NCBI GenBank assembly: GCA_013396995.1
Contig: VWZP01009943.1
Span: 124,001 to 188,000 of the forward strand
DNA: 64,000 nucleotides
Origin: Dicaeum eximium
Lineage: Eukaryota; Chordata; Aves; Passeriformes; Dicaeidae
Reading direction: 5' to 3'
The translations under genes and the position numbers were made by a program. Each line of letters opens with the position of its first letter. Position 1 is the first letter of the stretch. The notes beneath the pieces are model-generated. The model was not told where the DNA came from. It worked only from the letters and a program-made list of their open reading frames with translations, and searched no databases. Below are positions 1 to 12,038 of the stretch, in pieces.

Positions 1-1996
1 AGTGTTTCTTGTTAGAAACAAGCTAGTGATTGCACATATTGCTGCTAATTTTAAGGATTAACCTATGCCATTAGATTTATCTGTGACTTGGACTGTGCTA
101 GCCAAGGGTTATAGATCTATCTTTCAGAGATTTCTAACACCACTCCTGGAGATTTATGTAGCAGAATGAGCTGAATTCCAGCTTTGCAAACAGAACAGTA
201 TTAAATATTTACCAAAGCCCCCCGGTTTTATTTTAAAAGTTTGAAACTTATATTTCTTTTTATTAGCAGGCATAAATGTACATATGTGTGTGTGTGTGTG
301 TGTGTATATATACACACACACATACACATAGAGTACACACCTACTTTCATACTACCACCACTCTAGACTAGAGATATTCAATAAAGTTTCCCCCTAAGGA
401 CTGTTCTAAGGAAGCTGCTCACTAAAGACTGCCTTAGTCTATCAGTTCTTGATTATTATTGAGGAAGGAAATTTATTCTTCCAGGGGATTTGTGAAGACA
501 AGATGATGCCTCAGGCTGCTGTGTACAAAAATTTGGTCACCTGTTTTTCACTTGTTTGTTTATTTTACATTGTCATGGGAACTTTAGTAAGTGTCTTGTG
601 TTTGATCCTTTCTAAGACAAGAAGTGGCCCAGATATTTGACAACTTCTAAACTTTTTGTGTGTTTTAGCACTCGTGAAAATGTTAGTAACATTTTCCAGG
701 ACAGTTTCCCATGGAAGAGAAAAATCATAGATAGTACAGTTGAAAAACCACCAATAATGACCTATGAGCTTGGTCCTTATGTTTGAGCACTTTCCTGGTC
801 TAGCAGCTAGTGGCCTGTGTTTTCCATAAAAAAGCAGAGGAAATATTGCCACTGTGAATATCATGTCTATGACTGAAGGTCAGTAAAATCTTTTTCACAT
901 CACCTTGTATTTTCTTTCTCTTTGTTTGGAAGTCTGTAACTACAGTTGGGTATGTACGTACAGTCATGCAGTTTTAAAACCTTTTAAGAAATGTTTGCTT
1001 TCTCAATAAAGGAAAAAAATTGTGATATTACTTAAATTTCTTGTTGCTATGAAACAAAAACAGGACTGAACACTTTTATCATGATGTTAAAATGTGGTGT
1101 TGGGGCATTAAAATGGCTTGTGTATAGTTATCAGGTAGTAATTACCATGTGTGAAAAAGCAATTTTATTTTGTAGAAAAAATAGTCAGCGTATGGTATCA
1201 CACTCTGTTTTCATTTCTCAAGTACATTGTTGCAACTAGCTTCCAAGCTGAAGTTCAGTAAGAATTCTGTGTACCTCAAAAAAAGTGATGACCTTGCACT
1301 GTTCAACATCAATTTATCAGGATTCAGCTATCCAAATGAACTGGGGATTTCAGTCTGGAAACACGTTCAGGAGTTGTCACACAAAATATATTGCTATTAC
1401 AAAAAACTGACATCAGTATGACTTTGTAACTCAGAAACGCATCCACAGTCCATGAACTTCACACCAGGCAAGGTGCTAGATGATCATAATAAAAAAGTAA
1501 TTATTCCTAGAAATTACGTGCTGCTATACATTTTTAGTACTATTTTAAGGGGAAAAAATACTCTTTCTTTTGTACAGTGGAAAAATTACTCTCAAAATTT
1601 ATAGTTATGTTTTATCATCAGTACCTAAACATGAAACAAATGAATATTTTTTATCTCTGTAGGAAGAGAAAACTATGTTTTTCTCCATTTACTTTCCACA
1701 TGATCATTTTTTATGTAAGAGCTGCCACTCTTACATAATCAAGCTCTGTAATAGAAAGGATTTACATTTGACATAAAATTGCTTTCCCCCTATTTTACAA
1801 GCTCATTTTTGTTTTGTTTTAGGAAGAGGAAGAAGCAGGTTAGTGTTCAGCTACCATGAAACAACTTGTCATTGTAACTTTTAAAAAAAACATCTTTGGA
1901 TGTTATCAAAATAGCAGAGGTAAAATTTTGCATTACAGCAGAGGGTTCTTAACACATTCACAGACAAAATAATTCATCAAGGTTCTGGGGGTGTAA
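1..1996. other. AT-rich noncoding DNA
   Basis: No gene or interspersed repeat is recognised here apart from the TG/TA/CA microsatellite at 281-326. All six frames are broken by stops; the longest open frame is about 100 codons and resembles nothing I know. Scattered AATAAA hexamers occur as expected from composition. Confidence 0.6.
281..326. repeat. Compound (TG)n-(TA)n-(CA)n microsatellite, self-complementary
   Basis: About ten TG units run into a short TA core and then CA units. Because TG and CA are complementary, the tract is nearly palindromic about its TA centre and could form a hairpin or cruciform. It is probably length-polymorphic. Confidence 0.9.
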
Positions 1997-2090
1997 GGAC
2001 TTGGTCTTGGAGCCAGCTGATATTGTCTCTGTCAGACATAGGAGAAGCTTCTAGCAGCTTCTCAGAGAAGCCCCCAGTACAGGAAACACC
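1997..2090 (-). mobile_element. Short fragment of a GC-rich avian ERV LTR family (minus strand)
   Basis: The segment around 2010-2080 shares the arrangement 'agccagctg...tctgtcagaca...gaagcttct' with 59658-59725, where it reads 'agctgactggcattggctctgttggacat...gaagcttctgg'. Both are the U3-start side of the same LTR family, read in reverse. Only about 95 bases remain, with no ends or internal region. The family assignment is from memory of bird repeats; the homology between the two sites is visible directly. Confidence 0.6.
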
Positions 2091-5000
2091 ATATTATTCA
2101 GAGTATTTAGCAACTCTACCACCAGCTGGTAACCTTGGGAATCTAGAATATCGATTTTGACCTATAAGTAGAAAAAATTATGCTCACGACTATAAAATGT
2201 CATGCTGAAATTCAGGCCCTTACACTTAACTTAACATATTACACTTTCTCAGATTTCCTCTACCCTAAATGTATTTTTTAAATTTTCATGTAAGAACTTG
2301 CTGAGGGAGGAAAGTGTCAGAGATGGAACTGTGAGACAAGTTAGCAGGTTCTATAATTCATTGACCTAAAGACATTTTTAATTTTTTCATATATTTGCAG
2401 TTTGATGACGTTCCTTGACTTTATGCCCTAAAGATGGAAACTGAGTTTTTATAGGTTAAATTTCTGACTTTTTTGTAGGCTTTGTGTGGAGATACTAAAT
2501 ACTGAAGATATCAATATAGGGATCTAAAATAAAGCTAATATTTTATGCTTCTTCATACTTGCTATTAGTTGTGGCTGTTATTTTTCAGTAAAGGAATGTG
2601 TTGATTCAAAATTCCTATCTTTCTCTAAATATTTTTTTTTTCTAAAGGAGATGCCTATTTTGAATCACATCCTCCTATTATCCTTCACTTACATATTGCT
2701 ATAAAACTAATTAACGATTAGTTTTGTAATAAATAATGGTAAGTCAGTAGAACAAGCCAAGCAAGAATCCTTTGCACCACAGCCCTTCCAAGGAACACTG
2801 GAGAGACCCAAGTATTTTTGACAAGATTGTGTTACAGGCTGCTTGATCCCTCAAGCCAAGCAAACAAAAATGAGCTATTTCAAAGGGAATTTTTTTCACC
2901 TTCATTTAGGACAGCACCTATTGAAGTGCAAGGGTGCAGACTGGTTGAAGATAAGGCAGTGAAATGCCCGTGACACTGTTGTGTGCAGAGGTCCATGTCT
3001 GATGGACATGAGCCAGCACAGCCCCTCAGGAGTGCAGCTACATGAGATAAGCCATAGCCAATAAGATCTCAGAACAGTGTGTTCCTCATTCACAAAGAGG
3101 TCTTCTGAAGAAGAACAGGTCTTTCTTAATCCTCCCAAAAGCTATATGTCTTCAAATTCATTTTTGGAGGGTTTTTTTTATACTTTTGAAATACTGTCTC
3201 AGCATAACGTCATTACTGATGCAATTTCCAAGTAGGCAAAAAGAGAAAATATTCCTTCCCTAACAATGAATTATTGCTCAGCTGATGTAAACAATATCAC
3301 TTCAATGATTCAAAGAAGTTGCATCAGTGTACACCTCTAATGCTCTGTCTGGTATGGTCAGGCACTTCTGTCAGTTTTGTTTCTACTTTGCATGCTTTTA
3401 ATTGCAACTAATAAATGTCTTCATTACTTCTCCAGGTAGTTCAAAATTTAAATTTTACTGGTCCAAAACCCTTTCTTTTAACTACAGCTAGGTGATATTC
3501 CTTTTTATTTTTAACCTATGTTTTTCAGTGCTATCATAATAATTCTTACTCTTAAATGTATGATTTTTATTATCACAGTGTTTTGTGTGGTTTTCTCGTT
3601 CACTCAACTACAGAGAACAAACATAGCTTTCAGCCAATGAAAAAAAAATTTTTGTTGGCACCTCTTATGTTGAATTATTTATTAAAAATTAAGTTTTTAA
3701 TATAATCTTGTGACAATTATTCACATTTTTCTTTTGTATTCCTGTGAGAGTTTGCACAAACCAGACCCTGTATAGTTTGTCACATTATTTGGAGTGGACA
3801 ATGGCTAACATCTGCATTGTTACCTCATTTCCAGTGAGAAATATCTTTAATCCCTCAGAAACAGATTGTAGATAATTAATCATAAAACTGACTCTCCATC
3901 AAAGCCATGCACTTTCAAAGTCAAGCTGCTAAATAGTTTTCTCAGACAATATGATTCCTGACTGACTTGTCTGAGTAATAATTATGCTAATTTCATTGCT
4001 GCTACTCCTGCACAAGTCTTCAAAGGCTCCTTCCATGAGCCCCATGGAGGCAGTCTGGACCTCATTCTGATGGGTACCAAAGAACAAAGCCCTGTTGCCT
4101 AATTTCTTGTGGGACACAACCAGAACATTTTAATTCACTCATTTTCTCTATATAAATTTATTATAAAGGTACCTTATCAAATCAGGGGACGCCATACTAT
4201 CTAAAAATCCAGTGAGTTTTAATGTGGTCTGAGCTTTCTCCCAATATACCCTAATCCTCCTAAAGACCAATGCTGGGTGCAGCCTACTTCCCTAAACAAT
4301 ATGAAATTTCCATCCCCACCATCTCTTGAAAACTAAAGCAGCTGGCAACACAATTAGAAAGATGAGACTCATTATATGAGATAGCAAAGCTGGACAGATT
4401 TATCAAATCAACACTATTTCAACTTCAGTGCAGCAGTCCTACATCCGTTCATTGCTTCTGCAGAGAAAAAAATGACTATGTTTCTTGAATGCTTTTCTCT
4501 AGAGAGATCCATACACTCAGACCACACTTTGTTTGGAGTAGTTTTCCATCAAATCAATTCCATCTTCATCGTTAGTGATTTTCTTGTTGCATCTTCAGAT
4601 CTAATTAAGGCAATCATGCCTTTTCAATTAACTACAATTACTTTAATTAGGTGAATAACAACAAGAAAAAAAAGAAAACAACTTCCAAAGTTAATCAAAT
4701 TAGTGTATCCTTATTTACAGACTGCAATCAAGTCTGCAGATTTCAGTCCAGTTTCCAACTTCAGCACACACCGACCTCAAGGAATGGTGGCAGCACACAG
4801 CCAGCTCAATTCCGAGAGGGAAATTGTGTGGGTTTAATGTAATTTTGAAATTAAACTGTATTCCCTGGCAGCTAGATGTAAAGCAAGCAACTTTCCCTAT
4901 ACAACCAGTGGCAAGAACCCAAACCCAAAGTTGTTTGTTATTTGCTAAATATGTCAATTTGGAGGAAAAGCAAGCAGAGTTTATGACTCTTTTAGGGGCC

Positions 5001-5287
5001 ATCAATTTCTATGCTATATTTTGAATACAATTGGAATTATTAAAGCCTGGGTCTTTTTCACTGTCTTGCAGCTCTAGTGGATCTTGTGAATAAACTGCAT
5101 TCACTCCCTGTGAGCAGATTCACTTTGAAGGCCAGTTCTGGAGTGCATGGCCTGGATTCCTTTTCAGTGGACTCTAAACTAGAATCTAGAAATACACTAA
5201 ATACTTCAAAACTCCTGATGGAAACATAAGTATTCTAAATAAAAAAGAAAATTATGGCCTTTGGACAGCTTTGATTGAGAGGCAAGA
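2091..5287. other. AT-rich noncoding DNA
   Basis: No gene or known repeat is recognised. A slightly more GC-rich patch at about 2930-3130 and another at about 4000-4110 are not assignable. The open frame on the minus strand at 5252-5677 begins in the ERVL LTR that follows and is a by-product of its composition. Confidence 0.55.
5283..5287. repeat. Left target-site duplication of the ERVL LTR
   Basis: caaga here pairs with caagg at 5903-5907 immediately after the LTR; four of five bases agree. Five-base duplications are typical for this retrovirus class. Confidence 0.65.
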
Positions 5288-5902
5288 TGTGCTGGTTTTG
5301 TCTAGGATAGACATAATGTTCTTCACAGTAGCTGGTGTGGAGATGTGTTTTAGATTTGTGCTGGAAACAGTGTTGACAACACTGGAATTTTTCAGCTGTT
5401 GCTGAGCAGAGCTTACACAGTCAAGGCCTTTTCTGCCTCTCACCCCACCCCAGCAGTGAGGAGGCTGGGGGTGCACAAAGGTGTAGGGAGGGGACACAGC
5501 CAGGACACCTGACCCCAAGTGACCACAGGGATATCCCAGATCATGTGGTATTGTGCTCAGCATATAGAGCTGGGGAAAGAAGAAGGAAGAGGGGGATGTT
5601 TGGAGGGATGGTGTTTTTCTTCCCCACTCACCATCACCTGTGATGGTGCCTGTCTCTCCCAGGGGATGGCTGAGCACCTGCCTGTCCCTGGGAAGTGGTG
5701 AATAAATTCCTTTTTCTTGCTTTGCTTATATGCAGAGCTTTTGCTCTGCCTGCTAGACTCTCTTTATCTCAAGCTCTAAGTTTTCTCACTTTTACCTTTC
5801 CAATTCTCTCCTCCATCTGACCAAGATGGGGGGAAAGAAGCTGCGGGGAGTGACTGAGTAGCAGCAGGGAGCTGAGCTGCTGATTGGGCTTAAACCATGA
5901 CA
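5288..5902 (+). mobile_element. Solo LTR of an avian ERVL-type endogenous retrovirus
   Basis: The element opens with TGTGCTGGTTTTG and closes with TGACA, so it has the TG...CA ends of an LTR. Its interior matches, from memory, the common avian ERVL LTR: 'gtgctggaaacagtgttgacaac', 'gctgagcag', 'gggacacagccaggaca', 'tcagcatatagagctgggg' and 'aaccatgaca'. About 615 bases are present, close to a full LTR. It is flanked by caaga (5283-5287) and caagg (5903-5907), a 4/5 match to the 5-bp target duplication expected for this class. No internal viral region adjoins it, so it is a solo LTR left by recombination. A TATA-like stretch lies at about 5561-5567 and an AATAAA at 5701-5706. No coding capacity remains. 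Confidence 0.88.
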
Positions 5903-5907
5903 CAAGG
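5903..5907. repeat. Right target-site duplication of the ERVL LTR
   Basis: caagg, the partner of caaga at 5283-5287, directly follows the CA end of the LTR. Confidence 0.65.
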
Positions 5908-8225
5908 TGACAAAAAATGAGGCATACATACAGTGAGGATGTCAGTTCACAAGGCCAATCCAAGCCTAAGTGGAGCACAACACCCAAATCAAATATGAAG
6001 CAAATATAAGAGGTGGTCTTCAACATCAATACATTCATTATGTATATCCAGCGAATTACACTGATCACTGTGCAATGGAGACATAGTCCAAGTTTTGCAG
6101 TATTTGGATTGATGAATTGATCATGGGATTGTCTCTTTCTTACAATAAGCTGAATAAAGAACGGGAAGTAACATGAAATGTAATCCAAATAAATACACTA
6201 AACCTATAATATATTCCTATGACAATGTTGATGCATACTGACGTTTGTGCCATCTTCTTTTAGATGAAACGTTTTGTCTTGTATAGACTTTGTTTCCTTT
6301 CTTTCCTGGAGAACACAAGCAAGTTCCTTTGTCAGCAAAGAGGATGTCTGGTTTCAAACTGGCAAGCAATGTTCCCCCACATCTTTTCACCTAGGAATGT
6401 GTCCTTACAGAATGTTCTATTAGCCAGTATCAGGCAGATTTTGTATCACAGCTTGAAGGATAATAAAGCTGAAGATTTTTCAAAATATTAATTTGTTGCT
6501 GTTGAGATTAGAAAAAATTAGCTTCATAGTTCCACTAGCACAACTACTATGCTGCAAGTATGTAATTTCCATCCATTAAACATAATTCTTGACAGAAAAG
6601 TTGATGCAAGCTTGAAAATGTGTGGATGCTTTTATAAACACTAATAAGTGGTGAGAAAGCCCATGAAAAATGCATTCTGTATTCCTGAAATACTTCCTTC
6701 TTTCATGTGTGTAGAGAAGTTTGGCCTGCCTTTCATTTTAGACATTTATATCTCCCTACCAATTCAGAGCAATTTATAGACTAATACCATTTTTTAAAAT
6801 AACTCAAATTAAATAAATTTATGTTAAGAAATTTCTTTTATACTGGTGCATACTTTACTTCTAGTAATTTCTTGTAGCATGGGAGGAGGAGGATGAAAAT
6901 CAGTCCCTAGCCTGATATGAAGCAATTTGAAGCAATTTCAAAAATCCTCTTATTTGTAACTTTCCTAGACATACCTTATTGGAATTACTTTTATGCAATT
7001 ATGATTCACTGAAGGAAAAAAAGGAAGAAACTTTATTAACTTTCAGCTACTTTTTATGTTTCTATGTAGCTCTGACTCCTTTCAAGAAGGTCTAGGAACC
7101 AGTTTAGCAACTAGTATTCTTACAATATAAGTATAGGTGAAAATAAGATCTGTGAAAAAAAATTTGAAAAATTCATTTAGATACTTGTATTCTATTTAAG
7201 GGAAAAAAGAACTTTTTTAGATACTTTTGGAACTTCAAGGGTGGATTCTAAAACAGAATGTATTTTTCAAATGTTACTTTTTATTAGTTTTTCCTCAGCT
7301 CATGCTACTCTGTTAAACATGAAGAATTAATAGCACTAGCTAAAATCACTGTAAAATTTATGCCCAAATCTCTGCCATCAGCATTCAACACTGAATTATT
7401 CTTTATGTTTATTTTGGTTCTTAGCTTCATCTGAGCAAGGATGAGTAAAATCTGCCAAATCTTATGTTTATATCAGATGAAAGGCAGATGTTCCTGGAAA
7501 AATAAGTTGTGACTTCAAGCTTTATTTCAGTGGAGAATTAATTTCATTCTCATTGTTTCCCCAAAACAGTGGTTCACTGTAACAGTCCAATCTATAACGT
7601 TTCCCTTTCAATTTTTTAAAATATGACTCTTCATGGTGATGCTTTAATATAGGAGTGCAAAATTTATCTCAATGATGACTCATGTCATCAAGAACTGAGT
7701 AAAGAAATTTGGACTAAGATAAATATCTAGCATGTATGCATGTTTTTCTGACAGCTTATCACAGAGCTGTAGAAATGAACTTACTTTTTGGAATTTCTTT
7801 ACAGCCTCTGTGAAAAGGGAATGTACTACATTTGTTGATTGCTTGTTTGGTTGTTTAGTTTTATCCAAATACACTGCTTGTGTTACTCCACGCCTTTTGC
7901 TGCATTTTAGGAGAATGTTTTAAATCTACTGGAGGAGCTCAGAATCAAACTTCTTTTTCTGTTAGCAAAAAACCAAAATCCCCTGACCTGTGAATACTAC
8001 TTCCATAGTATCTACTTAAGTTCACAGTATACCAGGCACCATAAAACAAATACTTCTCCCCAAGTGCCAAATCAGTCCAAACTGATTCCAAAAGCAGAGG
8101 TCAAAAAACCTTAATGGTTTTTTGCCTTGTAAAGTAGAGGAATGGAGATGGTGAGGTGAGGTGAGGATTCAAGCAAAATAACCAGAGAAAAAAAGCTAAA
8201 GAAGCCCAAGGTCATGTAAAAGTGC
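5908..8225. other. AT-rich noncoding DNA
   Basis: No gene or interspersed repeat is recognised. Open frames of 60-75 codons at 6264-6491 and 7732-7923 have no recognisable motif. A short GAGGT triplet repeat lies near 8150-8165. Confidence 0.55.
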
Positions 8226-8249
8226 TATTATTATTATTATTATTATTAT

Positions 8250-8297
<48 letters not shown>
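8226..8297. repeat. Compound trinucleotide microsatellite (ATT)n-(AGT)n
   Basis: About eight ATT units (8226-8250) pass without a break into about fifteen AGT units (8251-8297). The following 40 bases remain TTAT-rich, suggesting older decayed units. A T-to-G change spread by slippage would explain the switch of repeat type. Confidence 0.95.
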
Positions 8298-10454
8298 AAT
8301 TATTATAGCTATTATGTATATTATATTATGTTATACTACACTTTATGTAGTGTTACATTTCCACATTCATTTAAGCTGACAGGAACAGACAGATCAAAAA
8401 AAGAGGGAGGCACTATGGTTTCAGATTCGCACATACATAAATGTAAATACATTTCTGAAAGCTAATTTGCAGTGCAGCTTCTCAACAGAAAGCAGAGGAG
8501 CACCTCCCTAATGTATATGTGTGTTTATTGCTTTAAAAGGCAACAAGGACTCTCAGATGCACAAAAGACTCTACACAGAAAGAATCAGTAACTCAGAGAT
8601 TTGGCAGAATTAACTCTTTGAATCGTAAAGCAATGAGTTATTGATCACTCAAAATTAATACCCTCCTTTCCACTCCTTAGTTACATCTGAAACAAGGAAA
8701 TCAGTGAAATAAAAAGGGTCAATGAGATCACTAATTCTATTTTTTTGCTCAGTCAGACATGGTATCTAAAAGATGTCCCTGCCTCAAGGTAGGTTTAATA
8801 GTTGTAACATCCACATATCTCTTTTTATGTTCTTTCCCAGTGTAGATGAAATGCATGGACTGTTTTCCTCCAAGGACATACATCTCATAGTTTCCACGGT
8901 TCTGTTTGTTTAAAGTATAAAATGCATATTGCCACACTTCAAACAGCATGGCATGTGTATCATTCCACCACTCTGAAAAATGAAGTGCATGAGGGTCTGG
9001 TAATGGTGAGGATGTTTTTGTGTATCACTCATTCAAGTGAAAATTGGAAAGGTGAAATCAAGTGTACAGTGATTAGAAAACGCTGCAGAGAGTAGCTGTA
9101 ATCAGGCTGATAAAATGTCACACCTCAGACCTGGTTTTGGGTAATTTAGAGATCACAGAACAGCCCAGTGCAAGGTATGCAGACAATAAACTAAAGTGCT
9201 TTGACTAGTTTTGAGTAGTTTGCAATAGCTAAAGATTAGAAATAAATTTTTCATTGTATTCTCTTTTCTTTTGATTCTAGCTTTATTTTTTTTCTCAGTG
9301 TCTGCCGTTTAATGCAGGCTGTGTGCCAAAGTGATCTTAGAAAGTCTGCTATGCTAGATGTCACCCTTTTGCCCTTTTGCTCTGTCTGCAGGTTTTCTTT
9401 TAACAGCATTTGAAACTAAGTTAGTGAGCATACATTTTCCAGTAAAAGGAGACATTATGAATAACACTTTTTGTATCTCTGAATAACACCCACAAAGTGT
9501 AGTACACATTATACATCAACTACATCAACTAAATATTTAAAAAAAGGTTATCCTTAACTCTTAGCTATGTGGAGAGTATTTCAGCAGTGGTGTTCTTTCA
9601 AATACATATAACAGCTACAATGGAAGCTAATATTAGGGGTTAATAAAACCCCACAGAGATGGATTTTACAATATTAATTTGACCTGTGCTGGGTAAAGAT
9701 TAGATATTCTACATACTTCTTGCAAGTTTTTTTATCTTCTGGTGTGTAAGAGCTCTATTCTATTATTTCCAAAGGAGAAAACTGTTCCTGTTTGAATTCT
9801 TTGTGTAGTAATAGGATTCATTTTCTAAGCTTTCCTCCTTAAACTGCAAATTTCTATAAAGTAGAAATGCCTATTGCTTCTCAAATTAGAGGCATGAATA
9901 AAAACATTTTATTTTCATTAAAAGAAAATGAAACATACATAAACTTTAATTTTCACAGGCCTCCCCCATTCTTCAAGCACCAGGCACTAATCAAATAGTT
10001 AAGTAATGTTTTCTTTCTTTGTAGAAGAGATAATTTTTAAAAACTTGAATTTAACAAAACCTCTAAATATTACTCTGCATCCAATGACAGTGAATGGTCA
10101 GACTTCCTTGGTCTGACTACTGCAGATGCCTGTAATGTGTTCTCATGAGAGAATGTGTTGGTGTTTTTTTTGTTTTGGCTTTTTTATTCAATAAAGTTTG
10201 GGCAGAGGTCGACTGCTGTGGGTCGCTCCTTCTTTTGAATCAACCATGCAACAACAACAAAAAAAAAGAAACAAACAAAAATCACTAAAAAAAAAAGTCC
10301 TCAAATTCACCCCCTCCCAAAAAAACCCCAAACAAATAAGCAAACAAAGAAACAAAGAAACTTTAAAAAAAAACCCAGTCAAAATATCCACAGTCTGGTT
10401 CAGTAAGATGAAGTAACTGTAATTTAAATAAAACATTCTGGTTATACATACAAA
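8298..10454. other. AT-rich noncoding DNA with an A-rich tract
   Basis: No gene is recognised. From 10249 to 10378 the plus strand is strongly A-rich (runs of A with C and G interruptions such as aaacaaacaaa). This creates overlapping spurious open frames on both strands. Confidence 0.6.
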
Positions 10455-11131
10455 AAGAGGAATGAGAAGTTGGAGAAGGGCTCTGTGGAAGGCTATTTGG
10501 GATTCTGGCTGAACATGAGTCAGCAGTGTGCCCTGGCACCCAGAAGGGCATCAGGCATAGCATCTATCACTGCCTGGTTGAGAGATGGGGTTGTCCTACT
10601 CAAATCTATGCAGGTGCAGCCTTACCTCAAATACCGTGTGTAGTTTTGGCCACTTCAGTATAAGAAGGACATAAAATTATAAATATATCCAGAGAAGGAT
10701 TATCAAGACTGTGAAAGGCCTTGAGGGCAAGACATATCAGGACCATCTGAGGTCACTTGATTTGTTCAGAGTCTGAGGGAAGGCCTCATTGCTGTCTCAG
10801 CTTCCTCAAGGTGGGCAGCAGAGGGGCAGGCACAGACCTTTTCTCTCTGGTGACAGTGACAGGACTCAAGGAAATGAAGCTGCATTCCATTGAATGAAGC
10901 TGTATCAGGTGAGTTTCAGGCTGGACCTTAGGCAAATGTCCTCTCTTAACTGAGAGGATGTCTGGGCATAGGACAGGCTCCCCAAGGAAATGGTAATGGC
11001 AAGAAGGCTGCCAGAGTTCAAGGAGCATCTGGATGGTGCTTTTATTCATATGGTTCAGCTTTAGGTCATCCTGGAAGGGGTAAGGAGCTGGACTCCATGA
11101 TCCTCACGAGACTGAAGATCTCTATGGTTTT
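10455..11131 (+). mobile_element. CR1 LINE, 3' portion (end of reverse transcriptase ORF and tail)
   Basis: The plus strand reads as a decayed CR1 ORF2 C-terminal region. Around 10510-10530 it gives the 'MSQQCA' motif. At about 10612-10677 it gives 'VQPYLKYRV' and 'QYKKDIKL', which correspond to the family's 'VRPHLEYCVQFWAPQYKKDIEL'. Further on come the 'vqrr...glegk' and 'lxglia' equivalents, with many stops and frameshifts. The last 100 bases ('gagctggactccatgatcct...', then 'tctatggttttatg') match the CR1 3' untranslated end with a decayed octamer tail. It is 5'-truncated, as most CR1 copies are, and cannot be active. Confidence 0.87.
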
Positions 11132-11709
11132 ATGAAAATATTGTAGAACTCGGGTAAATTAAAGTCGCTGAACTGAAACTATGATATCCTTACCAGGTCA
11201 TGGAAACAGTGCTGTGAGTTAGCTGCCAATATATTTATGTAAAGGAAAAAGACATGTTATTTACTGAAATTATCTGTAAAACAGCCTCATTTCTACACCC
11301 ACCTATGATACAAGTAAAGTAAGTAAATGTGTAGAATTGTTCACTTCAGTAAATTTCTATGTATTTATATACCAGCATTCTCCTTTCACAGCCACATGTA
11401 CCCTGCCTCATCTTGAAATTGTTCAAAAATATTTGTGACAAGATTTTGTAACTTTTCAGTGAACACCGATTTAAATATAGAGGTGATAATTAGCTCTTGG
11501 AATCTATGTTTTGAATTATGCAAAACAGCTTAACGGAGCAACAAGTTGCTGAAAATATTTTTTGAAAGGTCAAATCACTTCTGTGTCTGCTTCATCTTTC
11601 TTTTTGTAAGTATACTCTAAAAAATGAAAGACATTAGAACACTATTTACCTTTCTAAGAATAAATGTCAAAGTCATATTGAATGGAAGAACACTAAAATT
11701 TTTACTGAA
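11132..11709. other. AT-rich noncoding DNA
   Basis: Nothing is recognised between the CR1 tail and the first copy of the direct repeat. Confidence 0.55.
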
Positions 11710-11767
11710 GGCCAGCTGCCAAAATGGAAATTAACACCTACAAAGAAATATTAGACAATTCCCCATA
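11710..11767 (+). repeat. Direct repeat copy 1 (about 58 bp)
   Basis: It begins with ggccagctgcc and contains 'aaattaacacctacaaagaa'. The same stretch recurs at 11981-12038 with only a few substitutions. The sequence between the copies (about 213 bases) is not itself repeated. Family unknown. Confidence 0.85.
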
Positions 11768-11980
11768 ATAGTAACAAGACAAATACGAACTTAAAGATTG
11801 ATGTTACATAGAATATCCATTAATATAAGCTGATATAAGTTAATGGTAAGGCTCAGAATTTTGATCTTGAATGGGAAAATTGTCCCTTAGACTTCGAGTG
11901 TTATTAATTTATTTTGATACTTTGCTAGGCATCAGTACTTTGTTTTCTGTAAACCTGTCATATACTAGTCATCTAATACT

Positions 11981-12038
11981 GGCCAGCTGCCAGAATGCAA
12001 ATTAACACCTACAAAGAAATGTTGGACAATTTCCCCTT
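11981..12038 (+). repeat. Direct repeat copy 2 (about 58 bp)
   Basis: Second copy of the segment at 11710-11767, offset by 271 bases and in the same orientation, differing at a few positions and by one extra base near its end. It could be the terminal repeat of a small unidentified element or the remains of a local duplication. Confidence 0.85.

Noticed and set aside
5252..5677. 141-codon minus-strand open frame
   Set aside because: It is antisense through the ERVL LTR and arises from its composition.
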